Assembly (NCBI RefSeq): GCF_003001935.1
Contig: NZ_PVNG01000040.1
Span: forward strand, 1-58,082
Source of the DNA: Nonomuraea fuscirosea
GTDB taxonomy: Bacteria > Actinomycetota > Actinomycetes > Streptosporangiales > Streptosporangiaceae
DNA length: 58,082 bases
Reading direction: 5' to 3'
In this document: piece by piece, positions 17,806 through 27,337 of the stretch
How the letters are laid out: each line of letters opens with the position of its first letter
Numbering within the stretch: the stretch's first letter is position 1
Translations under genes and position numbers: made by a program
The notes under the pieces: generated by a model
Database searches by the model: none
What the model saw: only the letters and a program-made list of their open reading frames with translations
Told to the model about the DNA's origin: nothing

Positions 17806-18813
17806 TTACACGGGAGGGGCCAGGTAGGGAAAACTCCGGCCCGGCTCCGCGGTGTTCGATCGGCTGTCGAGGCCCAGCGGCACGGCCTTGTTGAGTACCA
17901 GCGCGAACATCACCTCGGGCGCGCAGTCGGCGAGGCCGCGACCGTTGCGCCCGGCGAAGCCGAACCCGGCGGAAGTCCCGATCTCGTAGCGCAGAATGTC
18001 AGGGAAGATCGCGTCGACGACCCGACTTGCGTGCGCGCCAGGGTCGTCACTGGTGTGCACGGCGGCGACCGCCTGGCTGACGAGGTCGTATACGAGCGGC
18101 CCATACAGGTCCCGGTCCTGGCTGGGCTGGGTGGTGTTGTAGTCGCTGGCCTCCGGCGAGCCGTCCGGATAGAAGAGGGTGTTCACGAGCGGGTGCGCGC
18201 AGCGGTTGATCTGTCGCCAGCCACCTGCGTCAGTGGCCAGAGCCGTCGTTCCCCAGAAACCGATGGCGTCGGCCTCGAAGTCTTCGTCGGGGATCTCCAG
18301 GACGATGGCGTTGACGTTCGTGCCGGCGAACAGGTTCGCCGGCTGCTCATAGTCGATCGCGGTCAGGTCGAACGACTTTCCGTCCACGACGGCCTCCCTG
18401 ACCGCGCCGACCACGGCTCCGTTGATGGAGAACGGATCCGCCGCCGGGCCGGCCCAGAGCCGCGCCCCGCTCTGTGTGCCCAGCTTCGTGCCGGTGGTGC
18501 CCCGCAGCAGTACGGTCCCGGCGGCGTCACGGTCCCGTGCGTCTTCGCCGTCGAGCCGGCTCAGCTCCAGTGCCTGGCGCCCGTCGCTGTCACGCTCGCC
18601 GAACGTCACGCAGTATGTGCGATCCTCGACGGCGTCACCATCCGTGTCGATCTTGAACTCGTATCGCCCTTCCGGATGGAATGCCCCGGCACCGGACAGC
18701 GGATTCACGTTGATAATGAACGTGGTTCCGATGGTGCCGCGGAAAAGGTAGACATCACTGATATCGAGACGCGGGTCCTGACGGGCGAGCGGCGAGTCGA
18801 GATGGTGGGACAT
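17806..18813 (-). CDS. DUF4331-family protein
   Basis: The protein is 335 residues from the preferred ATG at 18813, which has GGAG six bases upstream; an in-frame ATG four codons earlier lacks a site. The opening MSHHLDSP, then DISDVYLFRG and NPLSGAGAFHPEG, is the signature start of DUF4331 proteins. Later NRCAHPLVNTLF and GRGLADCAPEVMF are also typical. The family is a predicted beta-rich fold of unknown function, usually about 330-450 residues and often exported. This one lacks a signal peptide. No neighbouring gene explains its role. Confidence 0.85.
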   Translation of the reverse strand: MSHHLDSPLARQDPRLDISDVYLFRGTIGTTFIINVNPLSGAGAFHPEGRYEFKIDTDGDAVEDRTYCVTFGERDSDGRQALELSRLDGEDARDRDAAGTVLLRGTTGTKLGTQSGARLWAGPAADPFSINGAVVGAVREAVVDGKSFDLTAIDYEQPANLFAGTNVNAIVLEIPDEDFEADAIGFWGTTALATDAGGWRQINRCAHPLVNTLFYPDGSPEASDYNTTQPSQDRDLYGPLVYDLVSQAVAAVHTSDDPGAHASRVVDAIFPDILRYEIGTSAGFGFAGRNGRGLADCAPEVMFALVLNKAVPLGLDSRSNTAEPGRSFPYLAPPV

Positions 18814-18825
18814 GATCAGCTCCAT

Positions 18826-19290
18826 CTACCAGCTGGTACGGATGCCTCCCGACCTTAGAAGCGCCGGACCGGGGACAGCCAGCATCACCTTGCACAGTGA
18901 CGTGCTCACCTGGTTACGAAACGCTGCGTGAGCTGTGCGACCGCGCGAACATCTCACTGCGGCCGTCGTCGTCGTACGCTGGGGTTCTTTTCCGTGGCAG
19001 CCTTCGCCGGCCGGTGAGGTGCCCGTGGGTCGGTGACCTCACGCCGACTCTTCTGATGTTCCTGCTGGACGTGCCCCTCTCGGCTCGCAGCCCGTAGCCA
19101 TGGTGGTGACGGTGGATGTCGTGAGCTCAAGGTGCTGAGCCCGCGGTAGGCGATTCGCGTGACGCCGCTGATCGGTGTGCAGTACGTGGTGGGTACACAG
19201 GCCTGGCTACGATGCTCCGGTCAGTGGCGGCCGCGTAAGCCGGGATCGCGGTGGCGGGCGGGACAGCGTGCTGGTGGCTCCACGGCAGGT
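18826..19290. other. Intergenic region with no recognisable gene
   Basis: Frames here are short and motif-free. The stretch separates the DUF4331 start from a block of decayed genes. Any promoter for the DUF4331 gene would lie at its left edge. Confidence 0.4.
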
Positions 19291-19411
19291 CGATCGTGCA
19301 GGAGCATGTGGCGATGGCCTTGCCGAGCGTGCTGATTCCGGCGATGCCGGTAGCGGCGGGTTACATCGTGCACCTGCACGCGAAGGTGTCGCGGCGCAAG
19401 TTCCCCGCCTC
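19291..19411 (+). pseudogene. Fragment resembling a sensor-kinase membrane segment
   Basis: One frame reads PSVLIPAMPVAAGYIV then HLHAKVSRRKFPASQ and stops. This strongly echoes the PAMPIAAGYIV-RPRAKLPRG stretch of the decayed histidine kinase at 881-1340. It is probably a piece of a related gene; nothing after it continues the kinase. Confidence 0.35.
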
Positions 19412-19529
19412 CCAGTAGGCGAGGTTGTTGCAGGAGGCAGAGCAGAAGGGATGGTTCACTGCCCAGCACCCGCTCACCCGCCTTGTGCGGGGAAACAGCG
19501 GCGCCCAAGCAACTTTCCGCGTATGGGTG

Positions 19530-19915
19530 GCGTAGTAAAGGCGAGCACTGTACGAGAGGGAGCACGGGTGGTGGAGCGGGCGGCGTCCGCCAGGTTCGTC
19601 GCGGCAAGCTGGCAACGGCTGCTCAGGACCGCCTATCTGCTCGCTCAGGAAGAGGCAGCGGCCGAGGACCTGGTGCAGACGGCGCTGTTGAAGGCATGGC
19701 TCAGGCCGCGGCTGGGCAACAATCCGGAGGCGTACGTTTCGGAAGCTCATTGTAAATCCGCATATCTCGTGGCGGCGGCGGCGCTGGAGACGTACGGAGA
19801 TCACCACGGGTTCACCACCTGACTCCAGCAGGCAGCAGACCGGATCGGCGCGGTGGACGAGCGAAAGGTGGTCTGGCAGGCGCTTCGGCGATTGCCGGCG
19901 GGTGTCGCCTGAGGC
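19530..19915 (+). pseudogene. Decayed ECF sigma factor (SigE-like)
   Basis: The frame contains RFVAASWQRLLRTAYLLAQ and AAAEDLVQTALLKAW, which are region 2 of actinomycete SigE-family ECF sigma factors, followed by NPEAYVSE. A stop at 19820 follows region 2. A detached piece of region 4 (VVWQALRRLPAG) appears near 19870-19910 in the next frame. The rest of region 4 is missing, so no functional sigma factor is expected. Confidence 0.7.
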
Positions 19916-20267
19916 ACGCCCGTCCAGACCGCGAGGACGGAACGGACTTCCTCGGCCCGCCGGTGACGGACCTGCGTGGCGCGATGCCACGCGGCCGCCA
20001 GCGCGACCTCGCCGTACACGGCGTCCAGCGCGGGGAGGGCGGCCAGGTCAGCGGCCAGGACCCAGTTGCAGGAGCGCCTTCTCCGCCGCAGTGCAGGCGC
20101 GGGCGGCGCGACCTGGTGCGGGCCTGGGACCGCTGTAGTGCGCATCGCAGATGGAGGCCGCGTCCGGCGCGACCGGGGGGTGCTCAGCGACGATCTCCTG
20201 GCCAGATCAGTCGCGGCGTTCAGCGGCAGTACGTCGGATGACGGGCATGAGCGTTGCTCCAGCGCAG

Positions 20268-20460
20268 CTAGGCGTGCAAGTGGTCGATGCCCTCGCGGGC
20301 TGGGTTGACGCCCCACAGCAGGTCGTCGCCGACGGAGTAGCAGCCGTGGAAGTAGGTGATGCCCTGCGTGCCGCGGTAGGTGGCTGGCAGCCGGTCCGGC
20401 TGGCCCTCAAGTGCCCAGGTTACGCGGCGGATCAGCAGGGCGCGGCCGAGCCTGCGGCCC
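20268..20460 (-). pseudogene. IS630-family transposase fragment
   Basis: The frame reads GQPDRLPATYRGTQG then ITYFHGCYSVGDDLLWG, the DDE core of an IS630 transposase. The DNA is about 85% identical by eye to the matching part of the IS630 copy at 48.6 kb. The pieces on either side do not continue the transposase. Confidence 0.75.
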
Positions 20461-20843
20461 CTGACCGGTTGCATCACCTGGCCTCCTGAGCACTGATCGC
20501 ACGCGATCAGCCGATGCAACCGGCATGACCATTCTGCGCGCCAACTCTGGTGATCGTTTCCGGTCACCGCACTAGGCAACCGCGCGGCGATGGCGGCGCC
20601 CAAAGCCTGGCGAGGGATCAGCGACTCTTTGGACATCACCGCTCATCCGATTCCTTTCGTCGAGCCGCCGAGTCTATAGAGGTGGCGGAACAACGACGAT
20701 CGACAGGGAGCGTCCACTCCTGTGTCGGTTCGGCAAGGGTCGCTGCAGGGCACCCCGGTAGTTCCGAGCGCGACGACACGGTCGGCTCATTAAGGGTCTG
20801 CCGACTTGCCAGGCCCGAGCCCTCATCAAGCTTAGGAGAATCG

Positions 20844-21542
20844 ATGAAGATAGCCGAAAGCACGGCATTTGTCACCGGCGCCAACCGCGGGTTGGGCCGG
20901 CGTTTCGCAGAGCAGCTCGTGGCCCGGGGCGCCATCGTGTACGGCGGCGTCCGGAACCCCGCTTCGCTCGATGTACCTGGCGTGATCCCGATCACGATCG
21001 ATGTCACTGACCCCGCGTCGGTGGCCGCCGCGGCGAAGGAGACGTCGGGAGTATCGCTGCTGATCAACAATGCGGGGTCATACACGGGGGCGTCTGTGTC
21101 TGATGGCTCTTTGAGTGACATTCGCCTGGAGATGGAGACACACTATTTCGGCACGCTCGCGGTGAGTCGTGCGTTCGCCCCGCAACTGGCCGATAACGGC
21201 GGCGGCACGATCCTCAATGTGTTGTCCGTGTTGTCCTGGGTGACCTATCCCGGATACAGCGGCTACGCTGCGGCAAAGGCGGCGCAGTGGTCGCTCACCA
21301 ATGCCCTGCGACTCGAACTCGCGGCGCAGGGCACCAGCGTGGCCGCCTTGCACGTGGGCTTCCTGGACACCGACATGGTGGCGTCGGTCGACGCTCCCAA
21401 GAACGATCCCGCAGTGGTCGCCGCGCTGTCGCTCGACGCACTGGAGGAAGGCACCGTCGAGATCCTCGCCGACGAGGACTCACGACAGGTCCAGTCGAAC
21501 CTGGCCGGCGGAGTTCCACGGCTGTATTCGAACGCCGGCTGA
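20844..21542 (+). CDS. SDR-family NAD(P)-dependent oxidoreductase
   Basis: The 232-residue enzyme starts at ATG 20844 after an AGGAGA site. It has the classical TGANRGLG cofactor loop (residues 11-18), NNAG (76-79) and a complete Ser128-Tyr141-Lys145 triad (YAAAK). These features fit a short-chain dehydrogenase acting on a hydroxyl or carbonyl group. It lacks the longer C-terminus of some SDRs and its substrate is unknown. It lies alone between IS630 remnants on both sides, which suggests it was carried or stranded by mobile DNA. Confidence 0.9.
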   Translation: MKIAESTAFVTGANRGLGRRFAEQLVARGAIVYGGVRNPASLDVPGVIPITIDVTDPASVAAAAKETSGVSLLINNAGSYTGASVSDGSLSDIRLEMETHYFGTLAVSRAFAPQLADNGGGTILNVLSVLSWVTYPGYSGYAAAKAAQWSLTNALRLELAAQGTSVAALHVGFLDTDMVASVDAPKNDPAVVAALSLDALEEGTVEILADEDSRQVQSNLAGGVPRLYSNAG

Positions 21543-21744
21543 GCAGCCGACGTCCGGGACGGACGAACACTCATTCGCGACCGACTCACTACGCCTACAA
21601 CCGATGAGTGCTGTCAGCTCTGGTTGTACGGCGTGGCCCACCAGATGCTCTTGATGAACGCCGATGAGCCTCTGCGCGTGGTAGGCGTACACCGCAGAGG
21701 CGTTGATCTCATCCGTTCATAGGTTTTCGGACTTTCTCCGGGTG

Positions 21745-22322
21745 GTTGTGGGATTCGTGGCGAAGTTGGGGCGGCAGGCCAGCTTTGAGGAGCGCCTGCG
21801 GGCGTGTCAGCTGATCGAGAGCGGAAATCACCGGATCTGGTCGCGGAGATTCTCGGCTTCGGGCGGGCGACAGTGTTCGGATGGTTGCAGGAGTATCGCG
21901 CGCTAGGCCCGGAAGGGCTGCACGCGAAGAAGGCTCGCGGACCAGCGGCGCAGTTGGACGACGCGCAGCTGGCGCGGCTGTATGCGTTGATCGCGGGTAA
22001 GGATCCGCGTCGGTTGAGTTTCGGGTTCGCGTTGTGGACGCGGGCCATGGTGGCCGAGCTGATCCGACGCGAGTTCAAGGTGAAACTGTCGCTGGTGAGC
22101 CTCGGCCGCGTTCTGGCCAAGCTGGGCATGTCACCGCAACGGCCGCTGTATCGGGCCTACCAGCAGGACCCGGCCGCGGTTGCCGAGTGGAAGCAGCACG
22201 CTTTCCCCGCGATCGCGGCCGAGGCCAAACGGCTCGGCGCGGCGGTGTTCTTCGCTGATGAGGCGGCGGTACGCACCGACTACCACGCCAGCACCACCTG
22301 GGCCCGAGCGGAGTCCACCTAG
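21745..22322 (+). pseudogene. IS630-family transposase, N-terminal half with frameshift
   Basis: The start KLGRQASFEERLRACQLIESG shifts frame near 21820 and continues as SPDLVAEILGFGRATVFGWLQEYR. It goes on through the HTH and linker regions to VFFADEAAVRTDYH, the first catalytic aspartate. It ends at a stop at 22320, about 150 residues short of a full IS630 transposase. Its sequence differs from the IS630 copies at 20.3 and 48.6 kb, so it is a separate element. Confidence 0.8.
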
Positions 22323-22491
22323 CTGATCCCGCAAATAGGGGCCCGTCACGAACTTGAGACGAGGGGCCTCGAACTGCCTGCCGCTCTCCCACAGGTGCTT
22401 CCCACCTGCATTCCACGACATCCTCTTTCCCGCCGGGCGGCGAGCCGGCTTGCCTGCCAGACCACCGGCAAAGCCAACGCGACCATCTAAC

Positions 22492-22512
22492 TAGACTTAT
22501 GAGTATGGTCTA
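22492..22512. promoter_or_regulatory. Inverted repeat upstream of the second SDR gene
   Basis: TAGAC at 22492-22496 and GTCTA at 22508-22512 flank an AT-rich 11-base spacer. The site lies about 110 bp before the SDR start, in one of the few AT-rich spots here. A promoter/operator role is inferred. Confidence 0.35.
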
Positions 22513-22618
22513 ATGGACTCAACCGGAGCCGCATTGCTCATGGGCGGCCGGGAGTGGCCCAGGCGTGCCGTGTAGGGCCGCAACGCGTTCGCAGACCGGA
22601 TGGCAAGGATGCCGATTG

Positions 22619-23443
22619 ATGAAGACTTATGTGATCACCGGTGGTACCGACGGCATCGGTGCGGCATTGGCCCGTACATTGTTCTCTCGCGGCGATCGTG
22701 CCGTGATCATAGGGACGAACCCGGCGAAGGGCGAGCGACTCATGGCCGAGGCCGCCACGGCGCCGGGCAGCGCGGCGTTCATCAACGTCGACCTCAGCTT
22801 GGTGTCGAATAACCACCGCACCCTCGACCAACTCGCTGAGGAGTATCCGGCCATAAACGGCGTGGTGCTGTGCGCCCGGTTCATGCGGTCCTACCGGTCG
22901 GTGACCGCCGAGGGGTTCGAGGACAACTTCGCCCTGTTCTACCTCAGCCGCCTCCTGTTCAGCTACGGGCTCCTCGGTCCGCTGCAGAGGACGAATCGGC
23001 CGGTGATCGTGAACGTAGCCGGTCCCGGCCATGCCACACCCATCGCCTGGGACGATCTGCAGAGCACCCGCCGGTACGACCTTGTTCACGCGATGTTCAT
23101 GACCGGACGGTTGAACGACCTGCTCGGTGTGACCTTCGCCCAGCGGCACGGCACCGGACCGGTGCGATACGTACTCTTCCACCCCAGCACAACGGCCACC
23201 AGTTACGCGGGAGAGTTCGATCCGCAAACCGCCGCCCACCTCCGGCAGCAGCGGATGATGGCCAAACCCGCGACCGACGTGGTCCCACCGCTCCTTCGAC
23301 TGCTCGACAATCCGCCGGCGCCACCTCTGAGCGCGTACAACCTGTTCACCGAACTCAATGTGCACAGCAAGCTGTTCTCCGCGACGGACGCGGAACGGCT
23401 GTCCCGCCTCACCGACGCATTGCTGGCCGAGGTCGGGAAGTAG
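22619..23443 (+). CDS. SDR-like protein with altered catalytic pair
   Basis: The 274-residue protein starts at ATG 22619. It has an intact Rossmann loop (TGGTDGIG, residues 7-14) and the overall layout of retinol-dehydrogenase-like SDRs. The NNAG motif is replaced by VVLCARF. Where the catalytic YxxxK should stand, the sequence reads FMTGRLNDLL, giving Phe160 and Arg164 in place of Tyr and Lys. It may bind NAD(P) without normal SDR chemistry, or use another mechanism. It converges on an HxlR gene 175 bp downstream. Substrate and partner are unknown. Confidence 0.82.
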   Translation: MKTYVITGGTDGIGAALARTLFSRGDRAVIIGTNPAKGERLMAEAATAPGSAAFINVDLSLVSNNHRTLDQLAEEYPAINGVVLCARFMRSYRSVTAEGFEDNFALFYLSRLLFSYGLLGPLQRTNRPVIVNVAGPGHATPIAWDDLQSTRRYDLVHAMFMTGRLNDLLGVTFAQRHGTGPVRYVLFHPSTTATSYAGEFDPQTAAHLRQQRMMAKPATDVVPPLLRLLDNPPAPPLSAYNLFTELNVHSKLFSATDAERLSRLTDALLAEVGK

Positions 23444-23617
23444 CCCGAGACGTCGAAGCCAGCGGTTCACCGAGCCTGGCAGCATGGCCCGCATGACCGG
23501 CAGGACGCCGAGCGCAACGGGTCGGCCACGACGTGGACCGCCGCCAGGCCTCGGTTGGTGCGGCGTTCACGGCCAGGAGCCCGCGCGCTTGGGGGACGAG
23601 CGGCTCAGGAACAGGCA

Positions 23618-24325
23618 TCAGCGGTCAGAAGGATCTTGCTGTTGGCAGCGCATGACGGCCGGCTGAGGTGGAGGGGTCAACGGCACCAAGAGAAAATCTA
23701 TGAGGCGGCGCTTGGCGTGCTCGCGACCGCCGAGGTCCAGAGAGCCCGAGTCCATTGCCTCCGCCACGGTGATCTGGCGGCGGCATACGGCTCGGAGGGT
23801 TTCGAGGTCGGTGGTGACGGTCGCGTCGGGCGGCTGTGGCGCGGTCGCGCGGCTGATCTGCACTGAGTCGGCGGTGACTTCGGCGTGGTAGGTGTCGCCG
23901 TCGATGTGCAGCTCGTAGACGCCACCCAGCTCGGTGGCCCGAGTCGGGTCGAAGCCGGCTTTGATGCTGAGCAGTAGGGAGTCGATGCCGAGTGGACCGT
24001 CGGGGGTGGTCGAGGCTTGACCACCCCAGCGTCCGAGGTGCAGAAGACTCGGTTCCAGGGCGCGGCCCCATTCGGTGAGCTCGTAGAGGCGCACGCGGGT
24101 CGGGGGTGGCAGGTCGCGTCGTTGTACAACGCCGTGCTCAGTCAGGTCGCGTAGCCGCTGGGTGAGCACGTTGGGGCTGATGCCCGGCAGCCCGGCGTGC
24201 AGCTCATTGAAGCGTTTGGGGCCTAACAGCAGGTCTCGTACCACTAACAGGGACCAGCGTTCGCCGATGACGTCCAGCGCGCGGGCCACGCCGCACGGGT
24301 CTCCATAGCTGCGCATGCCACTCAT
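23618..24325 (-). CDS. HxlR-family regulator with SCP2-like C-terminal domain
   Basis: The 235-residue protein has an HxlR winged helix in residues 1-105 (VIGERWSLLVVRDLLLGPKRFNEL, LTQRLRDLTEHGVV). A C-terminal domain of the sterol-carrier/SCP2-like type found in long HxlR proteins follows. Cys12, just before the first helix, matches the redox-sensing cysteine position of HxlR/HypR-type regulators. It is divergent from a decayed PPOX gene, and the 77-bp gap holds two likely operator sequences. Activation of a detoxifying flavin/F420 enzyme was probably its former job; whether it has other targets is unknown. Confidence 0.9.
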   Translation of the reverse strand: MSGMRSYGDPCGVARALDVIGERWSLLVVRDLLLGPKRFNELHAGLPGISPNVLTQRLRDLTEHGVVQRRDLPPPTRVRLYELTEWGRALEPSLLHLGRWGGQASTTPDGPLGIDSLLLSIKAGFDPTRATELGGVYELHIDGDTYHAEVTADSVQISRATAPQPPDATVTTDLETLRAVCRRQITVAEAMDSGSLDLGGREHAKRRLIDFLLVPLTPPPQPAVMRCQQQDPSDR

Positions 24326-24346
24326 GCTCTTCAGCTTACCTGAGAA

Positions 24347-24383
24347 TCCTAAATTAGGAGTGAGGCTTGTTTTTTAGGAGTAG
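24347..24383. promoter_or_regulatory. HxlR operator region with motif shared with the 41.8 kb promoter
   Basis: A perfect palindrome TCCTAAATTAGGA lies at 24347-24359. It is followed by a second half-site within TTGTTTTTTAGGAGTAG at 24367-24383. The latter matches 41841-41857, upstream of another HxlR gene, at 15 of 17 bases. Both lie in divergent HxlR promoters, so a shared recognition sequence is likely. Confidence 0.6.
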
Positions 24384-24401
24384 TTTCTCTAGTGTCTGCC
24401 C

Positions 24402-24900
24402 CATGAGCTTCTGTGATACCCAGGCTGTGGGTCGGCCGCAGGACGATGTGGAACTGCTGGACACTCCGACCGCACCGCCCTGCTCACCGGCCCGATTCCG
24501 GTGGCGCGGCTGGCCTACGTGGGCAATAACGGCTCACCGCGGCGGATCCCGGTGAGCTCACTGTGGAACGGGGACGAAGTGGCCATCTGCTTCGCCGACG
24601 GCTACAGGATCCACGACCTGCGTGCCCACCCCGACGGAGCGGTCACCGTCAACGCCCCCGACAAGCCTCGCAACTGCTGACGCTGCGCGCGATCGGCACC
24701 ATGGCCGAGGTCGAGGCCGTCCTGCAGCGAGTACGCCGCCATCTGAGCGGAACATGGCGCGGAGTCGGGCGACGCCCACGTGGGGGCGATCAACAAGCCG
24801 GCCCGCGAAGGTCCAGATCGCCCCGCTCCCGGCCCGAGTCGGAGTCGTGTTCAAGGAACGGTTCTCGGGATCGACAGCCGAGCCCGTTCTCGCAGCTCAC
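24402..24900 (+). pseudogene. Decayed pyridoxamine-5'-phosphate-oxidase-like (PPOX) gene
   Basis: Reading across frames gives MSFCDTQAVGRPQ, then LLTGPIPVARLAYVGNNG, PRRIPVSSLWNGDE and ICFADGYRIHDLRAHP. After a stop, TLRAIGTMAEVEAVLQRV continues. This is the split-barrel fold of PPOX/F420-dependent reductases, with cofactor contacts scattered over at least two frames and one stop. It is divergent from the HxlR gene, as expected for a former regulated target. Confidence 0.7.
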
Positions 24901-24987
24901 AGCGTTCACCACTAGTCGTCGCGACCGAGAGGTTCGTGGCCGGCCGGTATGACACCAAATCCAACACACCGCGACAGAGAGTGGAAC

Positions 24988-25575
24988 ATGCGCAAGATTG
25001 TTGTGTCGATGTGGACGACCATCGACGGATTCGTCGCTGGCCCGCGAGACGAAATGGACTGGTTGCTGATCGACGACCAGGTACTGACATACGAGCGCAA
25101 GCTAGTGGAGGGCGCCGGCAGCCTGTTGCTGGGGCGGATCACGCACGCCGACTTCGCCGGGCACTGGCCACAAGCCGCGCAGGACCCTGACGAGACGGAG
25201 GAGATGCGGGCGTACGCCCGGCGGGTCGACATCATGAAGAAAATCGTCGTCTCCGCCTCGGGGAACATCGCGGTGTGGCAGAACACCCGCAGGCTCGAAC
25301 GCGTCGATCCGGACGAGATCATCGAACTCAAACGTGGCCACGGTGGGGACATCGTGGTGTACGGCAGTCTCGAAGTGATCCGCTGCCTTGTTGAACTCGG
25401 GCTCGTTGACGAGTTCCACCTGCTGATGCACCCAACCTTCCTGCGGGAGGGCAAAGCCCTGTTCGGGGTCGGCGGGCCACCGCAGCGGCTGGAATTGCTC
25501 TCCGCGGAGCCGTTCACCTCCGGCGTCATCCTCTTGAAGTACCAGGTGGCCGATCGTGTCCCCCCTTCCTCCTGA
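24988..25575 (+). CDS. Dihydrofolate-reductase-family protein (RibD C-terminal-like)
   Basis: The 195-residue protein starts at ATG 24988. An in-frame start 13 codons earlier is possible but lies in poor coding sequence. It has the fold markers of the RibD_C/YwjB group: MWTTIDGFVAGP with a DEMDWL at the start, LLLGRITHADF, then VYGSLEVIRCLVELGLVDEFHLLMHP. Members bind NADPH and are mostly uncharacterised reductases; some act in folate or riboflavin-like reduction. Only a weak ribosome site precedes it. It is tandem with the decayed PPOX gene, so both may once have answered to the HxlR regulator. Confidence 0.88.
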   Translation: MRKIVVSMWTTIDGFVAGPRDEMDWLLIDDQVLTYERKLVEGAGSLLLGRITHADFAGHWPQAAQDPDETEEMRAYARRVDIMKKIVVSASGNIAVWQNTRRLERVDPDEIIELKRGHGGDIVVYGSLEVIRCLVELGLVDEFHLLMHPTFLREGKALFGVGGPPQRLELLSAEPFTSGVILLKYQVADRVPPSS

Positions 25576-26069
25576 CTCCCACCGCGGCTGCTCGGGCGGC
25601 ATCGTCGGCGCGATCAGCCTGGGCGACCATACGCGTTGACAGAGCAACCAGCAGACAACAGTCAAAGAATCCGTGATCTGGTTGCGTCCACGGAAGTGCC
25701 GCTGGTCCCGGAACCACCCGGCTTGGTGGTCATGGCTGTTGGGGACTACGGCGACCGCCTTGATCACGAGCGTCCGGCCGGCCAGGCTGCAGCGGAGGGG
25801 CGGGGACGGTCGTGCCCCTGTCCCCCGATGACGTGGAGATGGAGGAGGTGTACAGATCCCTGCGTGTGTATCGGTGCCAGGCGATGCATCGGTGTCTCCG
25901 GCCGCGGGGTGCACGAAATTTCAGCTCAGGCTACGGGCTGGCTATGGTTGCACGTGGAGCGGATCCCGATCGATCCGGCGACGGGGCCCGCAGGCGGTGA
26001 GCCTCCCGCCGGCGCCATGGACCCGCTGGGGATGAACGGCCCGGTAGTAAGGAGACCGCTCGGTGATCA
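25576..26069. other. Intergenic region with no recognisable gene
   Basis: A plus-strand frame from 25636 to 26073 is open but has no family motif and an odd composition, rich in Trp, Cys and Arg in its middle. I treat it as non-coding. No IS signature is visible either. Confidence 0.4.
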
Positions 26070-26666
26070 TTAGGCTCTGCGTGGGGCAATGGTGTAGCTG
26101 AACGACCACAAGAAGTCAATGACCAGCACCACGGCCCATGGCAACATCGGCCCCCACAGCACGGCTGCCTGATCGCGATCCCCGGCCAGCAAGGTGAAGG
26201 CGCCGAGCATCAGCGCGGCGATCGTATAAGCGAGCAGGTGACGCAACCACATGGCCCGCTCGCGGGCGGCATGCGAGCGCCTGGCCCGGCTGCCGCGCAG
26301 CAACGGTCCGGGGCGCCTCTCCCCTAGGGCGGCTTCGCGACCGCGGCCGTCCCATGTCCTCGCCGCGAGGCCGGCGCGCCTCGAAACCGTGGCCCGAGCC
26401 ACGCGCTCGTCGGCCCAGCGGATCATCGTGGGACCGAAGGCGATAGTGACTCCCAGGTAGATAGCGGCGAGCGCGTGTCCCAGGTCAGGCGCGGCGCCGC
26501 GATACAGGTCGGCGGCGGACAGGACGAGCAGCATCACGTCAATCACCGGCACACAGGCGAGGAGGACCGCGCTCATCCGTGGTGCACGCAGCAGGTAACG
26601 ACCCGACAAGCCGAGCCCGAGCAACACCCAGAAGGCGACTTCGCACCCGACGATCAGTCCGATCAC
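26070..26666 (-). CDS. Four-helix integral membrane protein of unknown function
   Basis: The 198-residue protein starts at GTG 26666 after a strong GGGAGGG site. It has hydrophobic segments near residues 3-22, 32-52, 60-82, 148-165 and 170-192. A basic, probably cytoplasmic loop lies between about 85 and 135 (many Arg, including RGSRARRSHAARERAM). I recognise no transporter or enzyme motif. It is divergent from a TetR gene with a 65-bp gap, so the TetR protein is its likely regulator. This pairing of a small membrane protein and TetR is common in actinomycetes. Confidence 0.8.
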   Translation of the reverse strand: MIGLIVGCEVAFWVLLGLGLSGRYLLRAPRMSAVLLACVPVIDVMLLVLSAADLYRGAAPDLGHALAAIYLGVTIAFGPTMIRWADERVARATVSRRAGLAARTWDGRGREAALGERRPGPLLRGSRARRSHAARERAMWLRHLLAYTIAALMLGAFTLLAGDRDQAAVLWGPMLPWAVVLVIDFLWSFSYTIAPRRA

Positions 26667-26731
26667 CAGGCCCTCCCTATTTCGTACGATCGTCTTGCAT
26701 CTTTATAACACGACCGTGCAATAATAGGGAA

Positions 26732-27337
26732 ATGCCGAAAGTCGTGGATCATCAGGCCCGTCGGATCGAGCTGGCCGAGGCGGTCTGGCAGGTCATCGCC
26801 CGCGACGGAATCGCCGAGGTGTCGGTCCGAGCAGTCGCCGCCGCGGCCGGATGGTCCACCGGAACCCTGGGCCACTACTTCCGCTCCCGGGCCGACCTTG
26901 TCGCCTTCGCCGCCGAACTGGTGGTGGAACGCGTCACCGAGCGCGTCGTCGCCCGCCTGCAGGACCTGCCGACGCGGCTCACCCCGATCGAGCGGGCCCG
27001 GGCACTGCTGGTGGAGACCATGCCCGGCGACCCTGAACGCTTCACCGAGTCCTCGATCGCCTTCGCTTTCCTGGCGCTGGGCCTACGCGATCCCCGCTTG
27101 GCGGCCATCCAGCAGCGGCACTTCGGCGGCATGTACGACCTGTGCCGCACCCTGGTGCACGACCTCGCCTCCCACGGCGCACCCCTGGCCGGCTCATCAC
27201 CCGACAGCGCAGCCCGCCGGCTACATGCAGTGGTCGACGGGCTCTCCGTACACGTGCTCGCAGGACACCTCACCGCCGAGGACATGGCCACCGAACTCGA
27301 CGCCCACCTGGCGACGCTGGCCTCCTCCCCAGGATGA
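26732..27337 (+). CDS. TetR-family transcriptional regulator
   Basis: The 201-residue protein starts at ATG 26732 after a TAGGGA site. Upstream in-frame codons belong to the opposite gene's start. The HTH covers about residues 10-55 (VSVRAVAAAAGWSTGTLGHYFRSRADLV). The rest is a helical ligand-binding domain with TPIERARALLVETMPGD and LGLRDPRLAAIQQRHF. It diverges from the membrane-protein gene. In the gap TTGCA at 26696-26700 and TGCAA at 26717-26721 could form an operator. The effector is unknown. Confidence 0.92.
   Translation: MPKVVDHQARRIELAEAVWQVIARDGIAEVSVRAVAAAAGWSTGTLGHYFRSRADLVAFAAELVVERVTERVVARLQDLPTRLTPIERARALLVETMPGDPERFTESSIAFAFLALGLRDPRLAAIQQRHFGGMYDLCRTLVHDLASHGAPLAGSSPDSAARRLHAVVDGLSVHVLAGHLTAEDMATELDAHLATLASSPG

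Noticed and set aside
20040..20260. Minus-strand stretch LDAVYGEVALAAAWHRATQVRHRRAEEVRSVLA as a gene
   Set aside because: It looks protein-like but has no start, no recognisable family and stops on both sides. I could not support a call.
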